Source: UMGS75 sp051872775
Lineage (GTDB): Bacteria; Bacillota_I; Bacilli_A; ML615J-28; CAG-313
Direction: 5' to 3'
Length of the DNA: 51,455 bases
NCBI GenBank assembly: GCA_051872775.1
Contig: JBJEEE010000019.1
Span: forward strand, 1-51,455
Below, one piece after another: positions 7,980 to 16,792 of this stretch; within the stretch, counting starts at the first letter, position 1, and every line of letters begins with the position of its first letter. Position numbers and translations under genes: made by a program. Under the pieces are notes generated by a model, which saw only the letters and a list, made by a program, of their open reading frames with translations, made no database searches and had not been told where the DNA came from.

Positions 7980-8008
7980 TTGCGTAAATTAAAAAAATTT
8001 AATATAAT
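7980..8008 (+). promoter_or_regulatory. Promoter for the repeat-rich lipoprotein gene
   Basis: TTGCGT (7980-7985), a 17-base spacer, and TATAAT (8003-8008), 27 bases before the ATG. It is divergent from the small gene ending at 7875, with about 80 bases between the two -10 and -35 regions. Confidence 0.7.
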
Positions 8009-8035
8009 GTAGTATGAAGAAAAGAGGAGAGAATA

Positions 8036-11000
8036 ATGAGAAAAAAAGGATTTACATTTATTCTATTTTGTTTATTTACGATTTGTTTATTTGGATGTTC
8101 TAATCGTGAGGCTTCTTTGCGAATCAGCCTTAATGATGACGAAACAATGATTGGTGAATATCAGATTGAAAATAAAATAGGAGATAATATCTTAGATATT
8201 ATTAAAAATGTTAAGGTAGAAAAACGTGGATTTACCTTTGTTGGATGGGCAATCGATGGAGAAAAAATCACCAGCGAGTCATCGCTTCAAGATAAAGAAG
8301 TAGTTATTACTCCTATATTTGAAGCTAATGAATACAAGATTGTTTTTTTAGTTGATGGTAAAATATATATAGATGAAACTCTTCATTATGGAGATAGTAT
8401 TGCTAAGCCCAATGACCCTAGTGTACTTGGTAAAACTTTTGTATCTTGGGATCAAGAAGTACCAAGTACAATGCCAGATTGTGATTTAGAATTTAAGGCA
8501 GTATTTACAGAAGATACATATAATATTATTTTCAAAGTTGGTGATGAAGAAATCGTAAATCAGTTTCTTCATTATGGCGATGAAATCACAAAACCAGAAG
8601 ACCCTATTGTTAAAGGATATAGATTTGTATCTTGGGATCAAGAAGTCCCAAGTACAATGCCAGATCATGATTTAGAGTTTAAAGCAGTATTAGTTCAAAA
8701 TGAATATAAAGTAAGTTTTAAAGTTAATGATGAAACCATTTCTGAGGATCTTCTTCATTATGGCGATGAAATCACAAAACCAGAAGATCCTGTCATTAAA
8801 GGGTATAGATTTGTATCATGGGATCAAGAAGTCCCAAGTACAATGCCAGATCATGATTTAGAATTTAAAGCAGTATTAGTTCAAAATGAATATAAAGTAA
8901 GCTTTAAAGTTAATGATGAAACCATTTCTGAGGATCTTCTTCATTATGGAGATGAAATCACAACACCAGAAGATCCTGTCATTAAAGGGTATAGATTTGT
9001 ATCTTGGGATCAAGAAGTACCAAGTACAATGCCAGATCATGATTTAGAATTTAAAGCAGTATTTGAAATTGCTACATATAATATTACTTTTGTTTATGAA
9101 GATGGAACATGGCCTACGGAAAGTCCTGAAACTGTAAACATTCTTTTAGATGATTTATTTACAGATTTTCATACTTGGTTAAATAGTACGGAAGACTTAA
9201 GCACATTTATTAAAGATGCAAACGGTGTTTATAAAAATGGTAAGTGGCAAGATGTAAAGGGAAAATTATACGCAGCTAATTTAAAAGATATTCGTGAAAA
9301 CTCTGAGTATTTCATTAATGATGCTTTTTATCATGATAAATGGATTGGATTCTTTAATGAACTTGATAAATGCATATCTGAAATAAATCCATCTCAAGAC
9401 TTGTGGAGTTCCACATATGTTGGTTGCATCCGTTTATATGAGATTGCTGACCATGCCACAAGATTTAGTGATGCGCAAAAGGAAAGACTAATGAATTCTC
9501 TTCAAATAGAGATTACACCAGTAACTACTTATCAAATGGGAGACTCATTTACATTTATGGATTTAGTCCTAAAAAATGGGCGTGAGTTTTTAGGATGGTA
9601 TTTAGATGATAACCTTATTACAGGAATCACTCCTGATATGGCATCTGACATTACGGTAGTTGCAAAATTATCAACGCCGATTTTCCCTGAGACAATTACA
9701 ATTAACAATCCTGTAAGTAAACTTGAAAAAGGCGTAGCATATACCCTTGATTTACAACTAACTCCTGATAATATAACTCATGATGAGTTAGTATATGAAT
9801 CAAGTGAACCAAAAGTTGCAACCATAAAAGATGGTGTTATTACGACTTTAGGTTATGGTAGTACAATGATTAAAATATATTCTAAATATAATGTAGATGC
9901 AGTTGCAACAATGAATCTTGAAGTATTTCCAAATATGCAAGAAAATATCCCAGTAATATATATGTCATATGAAATAAGGGAACGTGCTGTTATTAATGTT
10001 TCAGAAGAATATGATTTATTATTTGGCATAAAAGCATACGATAGTACTGATGGTGATATTACATCTAAAATTAAATTAAATGATGATACGCTTGATCCAT
10101 ATACAGCTGGTAGTTATAAAGTAACTTATACAGTAACAAACACGGCAGGTAATACATATACGCTTGTTCGTGATGTTGTAGTGGTAGATCATAGTGAATT
10201 AATTTTCATTGGTCATGCTGGATGTTATCTTGGTATTATGAATACAGAAGAAGCATTTATTAATGCGGTAACTGTTAAAGGATATAAAGCTTTAGAATGT
10301 GATGTTAAACAAACCTCAGATGGTGTATTTGTAGTTTGTCATGATAACGATTTTGGTGGCTATGATTTAGCATCTACAACTTATGACAACTTAAAAGATG
10401 TTGAAGTTACACAAACAAGAGGTGGCATTTCTTATACATCAAAAATATGCACATTTAAACGTTATCTTGAAATATGCAAACAATATGATGTTTATGCTGT
10501 TGTTGAATTAAAATCATCGGCTGGCATCACAAACTCTGACCAATCAAGAATGGACGAGTTAATGCAAGAAATAATTGATATGGGAATGCTTGATAAAGTC
10601 ATTTTCCTTGGATCACAATATAAATGTTTAGAATGGGTAAGAAATAACGGATATACAAATCCATGTCAATACTTAGTAAATTCATGCAAAAGCGAAACAA
10701 TCTATAATCGTTGCGTTGAATGGAATTTTGATGTTAGTTTTAATATTTCATACGCAAACTCAACTGAATGGATTGACCGCTACCATGAAGCAGGCTTAAA
10801 AGTATCAAGCTATACATTTAGTCAATATTCTGATGCGGCAACGCTTCAAAGTTGGATAGATAAAGGAGTTGATTTTGTTACTTGTGATGTTCTAACGGAA
10901 AATGATGTTACTATTCCTAAAAAAGAAGAAGAGGATTTACCAGAATATCAAGTAATCTTTAAAGACATTGATGGTACAATTTTAAAGGATACTTATGTAT

Positions 11001-11869
11001 TAGAGGGAAAGAAAGCTGTTTCTCCATTTGATCCAAAACGAGATGGTTATATTTTCACTGGTTGGGATAAAGAGTTTAGTAGTGTTACTGAGAACATGAT
11101 TATTACCGCAACTTATGATCTTATCCAATATAATATAAAATATGATGCTAACTTTAAAGTGATAACCGAAAGTTCATGGAGTACTAAACAAGAGTTTGTT
11201 AATGAATTCTATAATGATTTGTTTACTTGGATATCACAAAGTGTAGGCCAAGTTACAGGTCTTACCTTAAATGGTAGTACGTACACAGTAACGAAGAATA
11301 CTTCATCATATGGTACAGTATCATTTAGTAATGTGACAGAATTAATGAATCTTGGTATCTATTACTTTGAACAAACCATTGGTACTATTATTTATAAACC
11401 AATTGAAGGAACTAACAGTGATGACTATGTGATGGAAGAAGATAGTAGTTATTTCTTAAATACAGAGCCATATCGTAGTAAATATAAAGCATTAAATGCT
11501 TACTTCTTATATGCAATAACCAATCATTATACATCATATAATAAAAACTATAAACCTACATCAGCTGGTAAAGTACAAATTTTCTTTAGATTCCATCAAT
11601 GGCAACTAGGAACAAATATTGTGGAATTTAATTCACTACCAAAGAAATATGATATTATCACAAACACGCCAGATAACCTTGTGCTTCCAACAACGCATGT
11701 AACCTATAATGTAACAGATTCATTTACACTAGATGATGCTGTGTGTGAAGGATATGTCTTTGATGGTTGGTTCCTTGATCAAGCTTGTACTAAACCTATA
11801 ACCACAATTGTGGCAGGAACTACTGGAAATATAACATTATATGCAAAATGGCATATAAAAACAGAATAA
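8036..11869 (+). CDS. Large surface lipoprotein: InlB-type B-repeats, Ig-like domains and a glycerophosphodiester phosphodiesterase domain
   Basis: A 1277-residue exported protein with lipobox LFGC (lipid-modified C21). A divergent repeat (about 42-97) is followed by four 62-residue InlB/Flg_new-type B-repeats (99-346) sharing FVSWDQEVPSTMPD. Then come a nested helical module (about 347-545), a Big_2-like Ig domain (about 550-632), a DUF5011-like Ig domain (about 640-718), a GDPD domain (about 722-955), another B-repeat (about 970-1028) and a second copy of the nested module to the end. GDPD residues are visible: H727, E754, D756, H769 and E824. The family hydrolyses glycerophosphodiesters or cuts lipid and teichoic-acid headgroups. 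AGGAGA precedes the ATG. Its likely role is surface-anchored scavenging or modification of glycerophosphodiester-containing polymers. Substrate unknown. Confidence 0.85.
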   Translation: MRKKGFTFILFCLFTICLFGCSNREASLRISLNDDETMIGEYQIENKIGDNILDIIKNVKVEKRGFTFVGWAIDGEKITSESSLQDKEVVITPIFEANEYKIVFLVDGKIYIDETLHYGDSIAKPNDPSVLGKTFVSWDQEVPSTMPDCDLEFKAVFTEDTYNIIFKVGDEEIVNQFLHYGDEITKPEDPIVKGYRFVSWDQEVPSTMPDHDLEFKAVLVQNEYKVSFKVNDETISEDLLHYGDEITKPEDPVIKGYRFVSWDQEVPSTMPDHDLEFKAVLVQNEYKVSFKVNDETISEDLLHYGDEITTPEDPVIKGYRFVSWDQEVPSTMPDHDLEFKAVFEIATYNITFVYEDGTWPTESPETVNILLDDLFTDFHTWLNSTEDLSTFIKDANGVYKNGKWQDVKGKLYAANLKDIRENSEYFINDAFYHDKWIGFFNELDKCISEINPSQDLWSSTYVGCIRLYEIADHATRFSDAQKERLMNSLQIEITPVTTYQMGDSFTFMDLVLKNGREFLGWYLDDNLITGITPDMASDITVVAKLSTPIFPETITINNPVSKLEKGVAYTLDLQLTPDNITHDELVYESSEPKVATIKDGVITTLGYGSTMIKIYSKYNVDAVATMNLEVFPNMQENIPVIYMSYEIRERAVINVSEEYDLLFGIKAYDSTDGDITSKIKLNDDTLDPYTAGSYKVTYTVTNTAGNTYTLVRDVVVVDHSELIFIGHAGCYLGIMNTEEAFINAVTVKGYKALECDVKQTSDGVFVVCHDNDFGGYDLASTTYDNLKDVEVTQTRGGISYTSKICTFKRYLEICKQYDVYAVVELKSSAGITNSDQSRMDELMQEIIDMGMLDKVIFLGSQYKCLEWVRNNGYTNPCQYLVNSCKSETIYNRCVEWNFDVSFNISYANSTEWIDRYHEAGLKVSSYTFSQYSDAATLQSWIDKGVDFVTCDVLTENDVTIPKKEEEDLPEYQVIFKDIDGTILKDTYVLEGKKAVSPFDPKRDGYIFTGWDKEFSSVTENMIITATYDLIQYNIKYDANFKVITESSWSTKQEFVNEFYNDLFTWISQSVGQVTGLTLNGSTYTVTKNTSSYGTVSFSNVTELMNLGIYYFEQTIGTIIYKPIEGTNSDDYVMEEDSSYFLNTEPYRSKYKALNAYFLYAITNHYTSYNKNYKPTSAGKVQIFFRFHQWQLGTNIVEFNSLPKKYDIITNTPDNLVLPTTHVTYNVTDSFTLDDAVCEGYVFDGWFLDQACTKPITTIVAGTTGNITLYAKWHIKTE
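8330..9073 (+). repeat. Four tandem 186-bp in-frame repeats
   Basis: Units start at 8330, 8516, 8702 and 8888, each encoding 62 residues. Units 3 and 4 differ at only about five bases before diverging near their ends, so that copy is recent. Unit 1 is the most diverged. Exact 186-bp units invite copy-number change by slippage or recombination. Confidence 0.9.
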
Positions 11870-11870
11870 T

Positions 11871-11907
11871 AAAAATACACCTCATTAATAGTGAGGTGTA
11901 TTTTTTT
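11871..11907 (+). terminator. Intrinsic terminator after the lipoprotein gene
   Basis: The 14-bp stem AAAAATACACCTCA (11871-11884) pairs with TGAGGTGTATTTTT (11892-11905) around a 7-base loop, ending in a run of seven T. Confidence 0.92.
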
Positions 11908-12274
11908 GAATTGAACACATTTTTAATAACTGTTATATACATGATTTTTAAATATATAAAATAAAATAATTATCTATAGTTGATATATTCAGTATGGTAA
12001 GGAAATATTAAAAGTATAAAATATTGTTTATTAAGTTAAAGACCAAATAAAAAGAATGGTTAAAATATTTATTAATTATGATTATTCTATTTTAATAAAA
12101 GGATAAATAAAATTTGGATTAATGTTAAATTTATTAATAAACTATAGATAATAATTAAAATTAAAAGATAATAAACAGATGATTCAAAAGCAAGAATAAT
12201 TATAGAAGTATTTTACGTTAATAAATATGTGTATAGATTATTAAGGAAAATGTAAAAAAACTTGTTTAATTGAA
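11908..12274. other. AT-rich intergenic stretch without a recognisable gene
   Basis: About 370 bases, almost entirely A and T, with stops in all frames. I see no riboswitch, tRNA or repeat. It lies between a terminator and a strong promoter and could be decayed sequence. Confidence 0.6.
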
Positions 12275-12303
12275 TTGCAAAAAATATATAGATATGTTAT
12301 AAT
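12275..12303 (+). promoter_or_regulatory. Promoter for the zinc-ribbon/ychF/cca/yhaM operon
   Basis: TTGCAA (12275-12280), 17 bases, TATAAT (12298-12303) with TGT just before it. This is close to the sigma-A consensus with an extended -10. Confidence 0.75.
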
Positions 12304-12339
12304 AAAAAATACTAAGTAGAAGAATGCGAAGTGATTTAA

Positions 12340-13143
12340 ATGAAGATTAGATGTAGAAATTGTTATCGAGTTCTAAACCCAAACGAAGAATATTGTACCC
12401 ATTGTGGCGAACACAGTGATGAGATGGCACAGTATATGGCAGAAGGTAAACACGAACTTGATGCAATGGCTAAGTTTAAGTTATCGTTAGTTATATATAT
12501 ATGCATTGCCTTTTTAGGAACTGGTATCTTGATGATATCATTTGCACTTATCCAAAATAGGCTTGCGGAAACATATGACACTAACACATGCAAAGCATTA
12601 AGTTTTGTTATTACGAGTGTTGTATTGCTTTTAACTTTAATTATAATAAATTTTAAAGAATTAAAATCAATGTTTTTTAATGGTACTAAGAAACAATTGT
12701 TGCTTGCAATCATAATCGGCATTATTTCAATTGCTATATTGGTTCTTGTTCATAATCTAAGTGGATATACACGTGTTATTCCTAATTATATTTCCGACTA
12801 TGTAGATGGTAAAATAGTCATAAAGACCGATATTTTAGGAGTGTCTAGTCCCTTTGTAGTTATTTCTTTAATATTATCAATTATCTCACAAGAGATAGTA
12901 TTTAGAAGAAGATTTATTGATGCTTTGGATGAGGACACATTACTTGGTGATCGTTCTATCATCTTATTAGGGGCTCTTGTTGGTACGGCACTTGATTTTA
13001 TATGGATAATGTCCCCTGAAACATTACTAATGACTTTGGTTTTAAATGGTCTAATGAGTGCTATATATATATATACAAATAGAAGTATTGGCATTAATAT
13101 AATTCTAAGAATTATATTAGTATGCTTAATATTAATTATTTAG
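12340..13143 (+). CDS. Zinc-ribbon membrane protein with a degenerate CPBP (CAAX/Abi-type) fold
   Basis: A 267-residue protein. The N-terminus is a zinc ribbon with C5, C8, C19 and C22. About six to seven membrane helices follow from residue 48. The stretch SQEIVFRRRF (183-192) resembles motif 1 of CPBP intramembrane proteases (EExxxR), but the first Glu is Gln. No clear second-motif His follows, so it may be inactive. CPBP proteins process prenylated or peptide substrates or act in bacteriocin immunity. The ribosome site is weak (GAAGTGA). The TAG stop overlaps the AGGAGG of ychF, so the two are translationally linked. The CPBP assignment is moderate. Confidence 0.65.
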   Translation: MKIRCRNCYRVLNPNEEYCTHCGEHSDEMAQYMAEGKHELDAMAKFKLSLVIYICIAFLGTGILMISFALIQNRLAETYDTNTCKALSFVITSVVLLLTLIIINFKELKSMFFNGTKKQLLLAIIIGIISIAILVLVHNLSGYTRVIPNYISDYVDGKIVIKTDILGVSSPFVVISLILSIISQEIVFRRRFIDALDEDTLLGDRSIILLGALVGTALDFIWIMSPETLLMTLVLNGLMSAIYIYTNRSIGINIILRIILVCLILII

Positions 13144-13154
13144 GAGGAATCAAA

Positions 13155-14252
13155 ATGGGTTTAACAGCAGGTATTGTTGGACTTCCTAATGTTGGGAAGT
13201 CGACATTATTTAACGCAATAACAAAAGCAAACGCCTATGCCGCAAATTTTCCTTTTGCGACAATTGAACCAAATGTAGGTGTTGTAGAAGTTCATGATGA
13301 AAGATTAGACAAGATTGTTGATATTGTCAATCCTCGTAGTATTGTTCCTACTTCCTTTTCATTTACAGATATTGCTGGTCTTGTTAAAGGAGCAAGCCAT
13401 GGCGAAGGACTAGGAAATCAATTTTTATCACATATAAGGGATGTCGATGCAATATGTCAAGTGGTAAGATGTTTCGACAATGATAATATTGTACATGTAT
13501 CAGGACGTGTTGATCCAATTGATGATATTGAAACAGTCAATCTTGAATTGATTTTAGCAGATCTTGATGTAGTGGAAAAGAGAATCCCTAAAATTGAAAG
13601 ACGAGCAATGATGAAGGTTGATAAGGAATCAATTATTGAATATGATATCTTAAAAAAACTCCAATCATCTTTCTTAAATAATATTCCAGCACGGCTTGTC
13701 GAATTAACAGATGAAGAAAAACTGTTTATAAAAAACTATCAATTTCTAACAATGAAACCAATGCTATATGTAGCTAACGTATCAGAAGAAGACATTGTTA
13801 AAGGAAATAGATATGTAGAACAAGTAAAAGAATACGCTAAAAAAACTAATTCAACCGTAGTTATGATTAGTGCTCAAATTGAAGAAGAGTTAAGTGCACT
13901 AGATGATGAAGAAAAACAACTGTTTTTAGAAGACTTAGGTCTAAAAAAGAGCGGACTTGATGAACTAATCAATGAGGCCTATCATTTATTAGGTTTATGT
14001 ACATTCTTTACAGCTGGAGAAAAAGAATGTCGTGCTTGGACATTTAAAAAAGGAATGAAAGCTCCAGAATGTGCAGGTATAATTCATAGTGATTTTGAAA
14101 AAGGGTTCATTAAAGCAGAGACATATAGCTTTGATGATTTAATGACTTATGGAACTCCTCAAAAAGTAAAAGAAGCAGGTAAAGTAAGATTAGAAGGAAA
14201 AGATTACGTCGTTCAAGATGGCGACATTATGTTGTTTAGATTTAATAATTAA
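13155..14252 (+). CDS. ychF: Redox-regulated ribosome-associated ATPase/GTPase YchF (Ola1 family)
   Basis: A 365-residue protein of the usual length. The P-loop is in GLPNVGKST (about 8-16). The switch II region reads DIAGLVKGASHGEGLGNQFL (about 69-88). A TGS domain closes the C-terminus. YchF binds ATP in preference to GTP and associates with the ribosome. The ATG at 13155 is chosen because AGGAGG (13142-13147) lies 7 bases upstream and the family starts with this MGLTAGIVG segment. The 11 codons upstream belong to the overlapping end of the preceding gene. It is the second gene of a four-gene operon. Confidence 0.96.
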   Translation: MGLTAGIVGLPNVGKSTLFNAITKANAYAANFPFATIEPNVGVVEVHDERLDKIVDIVNPRSIVPTSFSFTDIAGLVKGASHGEGLGNQFLSHIRDVDAICQVVRCFDNDNIVHVSGRVDPIDDIETVNLELILADLDVVEKRIPKIERRAMMKVDKESIIEYDILKKLQSSFLNNIPARLVELTDEEKLFIKNYQFLTMKPMLYVANVSEEDIVKGNRYVEQVKEYAKKTNSTVVMISAQIEEELSALDDEEKQLFLEDLGLKKSGLDELINEAYHLLGLCTFFTAGEKECRAWTFKKGMKAPECAGIIHSDFEKGFIKAETYSFDDLMTYGTPQKVKEAGKVRLEGKDYVVQDGDIMLFRFNN

Positions 14253-14266
14253 GAAAGGAGAAATGT

Positions 14267-15778
14267 ATGGCATCAGAAAAGCAATATCTACAAAAACTAA
14301 AAAAGCATAATATTGAACTATATAATTATTTTTTACGCGGTATGGAAATAGTAGAAACATTAAATTCGAAAATGCACGAAGCTTATATTGTTGGTGGTGC
14401 TGTACGTGACTACTTGTTAGGTGCTCCGTTTAAAGATATCGACATTGCTACTACCGCAACCCCAAAAGAAGTACTTGAGCTATTCCCAGATGGTAATGGT
14501 AGATTTTCAGAACTAGGATGTGTTGAACTCCGCGAGGATAATAGAGTTTTCCAGATTACAACCTTCCGTGATGAACATTTAGTTACAACAAGAAAAACAA
14601 AAAATATTCACTATTCAAAAAAATTAACCGATGACGTTCTTCGTCGTGATTTTACGATAAATGCATTAGCTCTTTCCTCTAATTATAATATTATAGATTT
14701 AGTTAAAGGATGTCGTGATTTAAAGAAAGGAATAATTAGAGTTATTGGTAAAGGAACTAAAAGATTCCGTGAAGACCCAATAAGAATACTTCGTGGTTTT
14801 GAATTAATGTCACGTTATGGTTTTAACTTATCAGGTAGAACATCACGTGCAATGTATAAATCTCGCAAATATATCAAAGATATTTCCAATTATAAACTAA
14901 CGGAAATGCTTGATAAGATTATGCAAGGCAAATATGCAAGATATGCTCTTGCACAAATGTCTAATTTAAATATTTTTGGTTACGATGAAGTTTATCGAAA
15001 ATGGTTAGTATGTATATGTAGTAAATACAAAAAAACGGATAATACTGAGAAACTTGCACTTTTATATCATATGTATGGTTCTATTCCTAAAAACTCTGCT
15101 TATGATAAAAAAACAATATCAGATATTGAAAAGTTAATACATATGGTTGCAATCGTAGAAGAACAACCAATCGATGAGATGATGATATATAAATATGGCG
15201 GTAGTCTTGTTTATTCAGCAAATCAAATTTTAGTTACTAAAGGTCATAAATACAAAAACAAAGCTAAACTTATAAAAAAGATAATTAAAAATATGCCAAT
15301 AAGTGATCGTCGTGATATGAATTTTACGACCGAAGAATTAATTCAAATGATGAATGGACAAAAAGGGCCAAAAATTACAGAAATAATGGATTTACTTATA
15401 AGTAAAGTTGTAAAAGGAGAAGTCCTAAATACTAATGCATGTATTCGACAAGAAGCATTACGTTTGATTAATTTTGATCGCAATATTCAAGCTGAATCAT
15501 TACCTAAAGAAACCCAAGAAAGTAGTCAGATATATCAAGATAATGTACAAGTTACAGAGGAACCACAACCAGTAATTAATATAGACAATATTAAAAATGA
15601 GTATGCGGAAGAGTTTAAAAACTTATATGCTACATATATGCGAAATATTCCAAATTATTCAAGAATGACTGATGAGGAAAAAGCATCAATAAGTTATCAA
15701 ACAAAAGTAAGAGTAAAAAATGAATTACTAAGTCGTAATCCTAAATATCGTATTTTAGTGGAAAGGGGAATAATATGA
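14267..15778 (+). CDS. cca: CCA tRNA nucleotidyltransferase with a long C-terminal extension
   Basis: A 503-residue class II nucleotidyltransferase. Motif A is GGAVRDYLLG (43-52) with metal-binding DID (D57, D59). Motif B contains RRDFTINALA (126-135). Motif D is EDPIRILRG (169-177), which reads the incoming base. The enzyme adds or repairs the CCA end of tRNAs without a template. Typical Bacillus enzymes have about 400 residues. Here about 100 more follow, with a Glu/Gln-rich linker (around 405-435) and a short charged helical tail ending near 503. The role of the extension is unknown. AAAGGAG precedes the ATG. The stop overlaps the yhaM start as ATGA. Confidence 0.93.
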   Translation: MASEKQYLQKLKKHNIELYNYFLRGMEIVETLNSKMHEAYIVGGAVRDYLLGAPFKDIDIATTATPKEVLELFPDGNGRFSELGCVELREDNRVFQITTFRDEHLVTTRKTKNIHYSKKLTDDVLRRDFTINALALSSNYNIIDLVKGCRDLKKGIIRVIGKGTKRFREDPIRILRGFELMSRYGFNLSGRTSRAMYKSRKYIKDISNYKLTEMLDKIMQGKYARYALAQMSNLNIFGYDEVYRKWLVCICSKYKKTDNTEKLALLYHMYGSIPKNSAYDKKTISDIEKLIHMVAIVEEQPIDEMMIYKYGGSLVYSANQILVTKGHKYKNKAKLIKKIIKNMPISDRRDMNFTTEELIQMMNGQKGPKITEIMDLLISKVVKGEVLNTNACIRQEALRLINFDRNIQAESLPKETQESSQIYQDNVQVTEEPQPVINIDNIKNEYAEEFKNLYATYMRNIPNYSRMTDEEKASISYQTKVRVKNELLSRNPKYRILVERGII

Positions 15779-16713
15779 TAAAAAAATTTAGTACAATGAA
15801 AGTTGGCGATGATGTTTCATTTTATGCATTAATTGAAGGATTACTCCTAAGATTTACCCCAAATAAAAGTTCATATTATAGTGCTAATCTATCAGATGGG
15901 GAACAGATAGTAGATGCTAGAATATGGGACACTATGATTGTTGAAAATAATAACTTAGAAAAGGGAAAGGTATATTATTTTGACGCTCATATCAATGAAT
16001 ATGGTGGCAAGCCTCAGTTTGTTATTAAAAATGCAAGACAAGTGTCAGAAGATGAAATCGACAAAAAAGAATTCTTTAGAAGTGCACCTATTAATGAAGA
16101 AACATTGCGAAAAGAAATAAAAAGATATATTAACCAAATTGAAAATCCAATTTTAAAAAAGATTGTTGTCGAAGTAATAAGTAAAGTATCAACGGAATAC
16201 TTCTCATATCCAGCCGCAATGTCCATGCATCATAACTATGCATCTGGCCTTGCTTACCATACATATTCGATGTTAAGACTTGCGGATACATATCTTGATA
16301 TTTATCCTGGTATGAGTAAAGATTTACTATATGCTGGCACAATCATTCATGATATCGGCAAAACCAAAGAATTAAGTGGAATATATGGTACGACATACAC
16401 TTGTGAAGGTAATTTGCTTGGCCATATCGTGATAGGATTACAAATGATTGCTAAAGCATCAGTTGCTCTTGGCATAGAAGATACTGAAGAAGTAAGAGTT
16501 TTATCACATATGATAGCTTCACATCATGGTGAACTAGAGTATGGAAGTCCTAAAGAACCTTGTACTTTAGAGGCATATGCTCTTCATTTTATGGATTTAG
16601 CTGATGCTAAAATGGCTGCTATCTCTGCAGAAGTAGTAAAAACAGAAAAAGGGAAGAGTACTAATCCAGTTGGAAGCATTGGTAGAAAAGCAATTTATCG
16701 CCCTGAAATATAA
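15775..16713 (+). CDS. yhaM: YhaM-type 3'-5' exoribonuclease (OB fold plus HD domain)
   Basis: A 312-residue protein matching the Bacillus YhaM length. An N-terminal OB-fold nucleic-acid-binding region (about 8-90) leads to an HD metal-dependent hydrolase domain with H162 (AYHTYS), H192 and D193 (IHDIGK), H250/H251 (SHHGE) and D274. YhaM trims RNA ends and some DNA. Its ATG overlaps the cca stop by four bases, with AAAGGGG just upstream, which indicates coupling. Placing a 3' exonuclease with the CCA-adding enzyme suggests a joint role in tRNA 3'-end turnover, but that is inference. Confidence 0.93.
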   Translation: MIKKFSTMKVGDDVSFYALIEGLLLRFTPNKSSYYSANLSDGEQIVDARIWDTMIVENNNLEKGKVYYFDAHINEYGGKPQFVIKNARQVSEDEIDKKEFFRSAPINEETLRKEIKRYINQIENPILKKIVVEVISKVSTEYFSYPAAMSMHHNYASGLAYHTYSMLRLADTYLDIYPGMSKDLLYAGTIIHDIGKTKELSGIYGTTYTCEGNLLGHIVIGLQMIAKASVALGIEDTEEVRVLSHMIASHHGELEYGSPKEPCTLEAYALHFMDLADAKMAAISAEVVKTEKGKSTNPVGSIGRKAIYRPEI

Positions 16714-16717
16714 AAAT

Positions 16718-16753
16718 AAAGCAATATTCTGTATTAATAGAATATTGCTTTTT
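16718..16753 (+). terminator. Terminator after yhaM
   Basis: The stem AAAGCAATATTCT (16718-16730) pairs perfectly with AGAATATTGCTTT (16739-16751) around an 8-base loop, followed by more T. Confidence 0.9.
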
Positions 16754-16754
16754 A

Positions 16755-16790
16755 TATAAAAACCGAAAGGATAATCCCTTCGGCTTTTTT
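16755..16790 (-). terminator. Terminator of the minus-strand SurA-like operon
   Basis: On the minus strand AAGCCGAAGGG (16776-16786) pairs with CCTTTCGGTTT (16760-16770), and a T run follows. Two G-U pairs form only in minus-strand RNA, where the plus strand would have A-C mismatches. The structure therefore serves the minus strand better. Confidence 0.82.
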
Positions 16791-16792
16791 TA

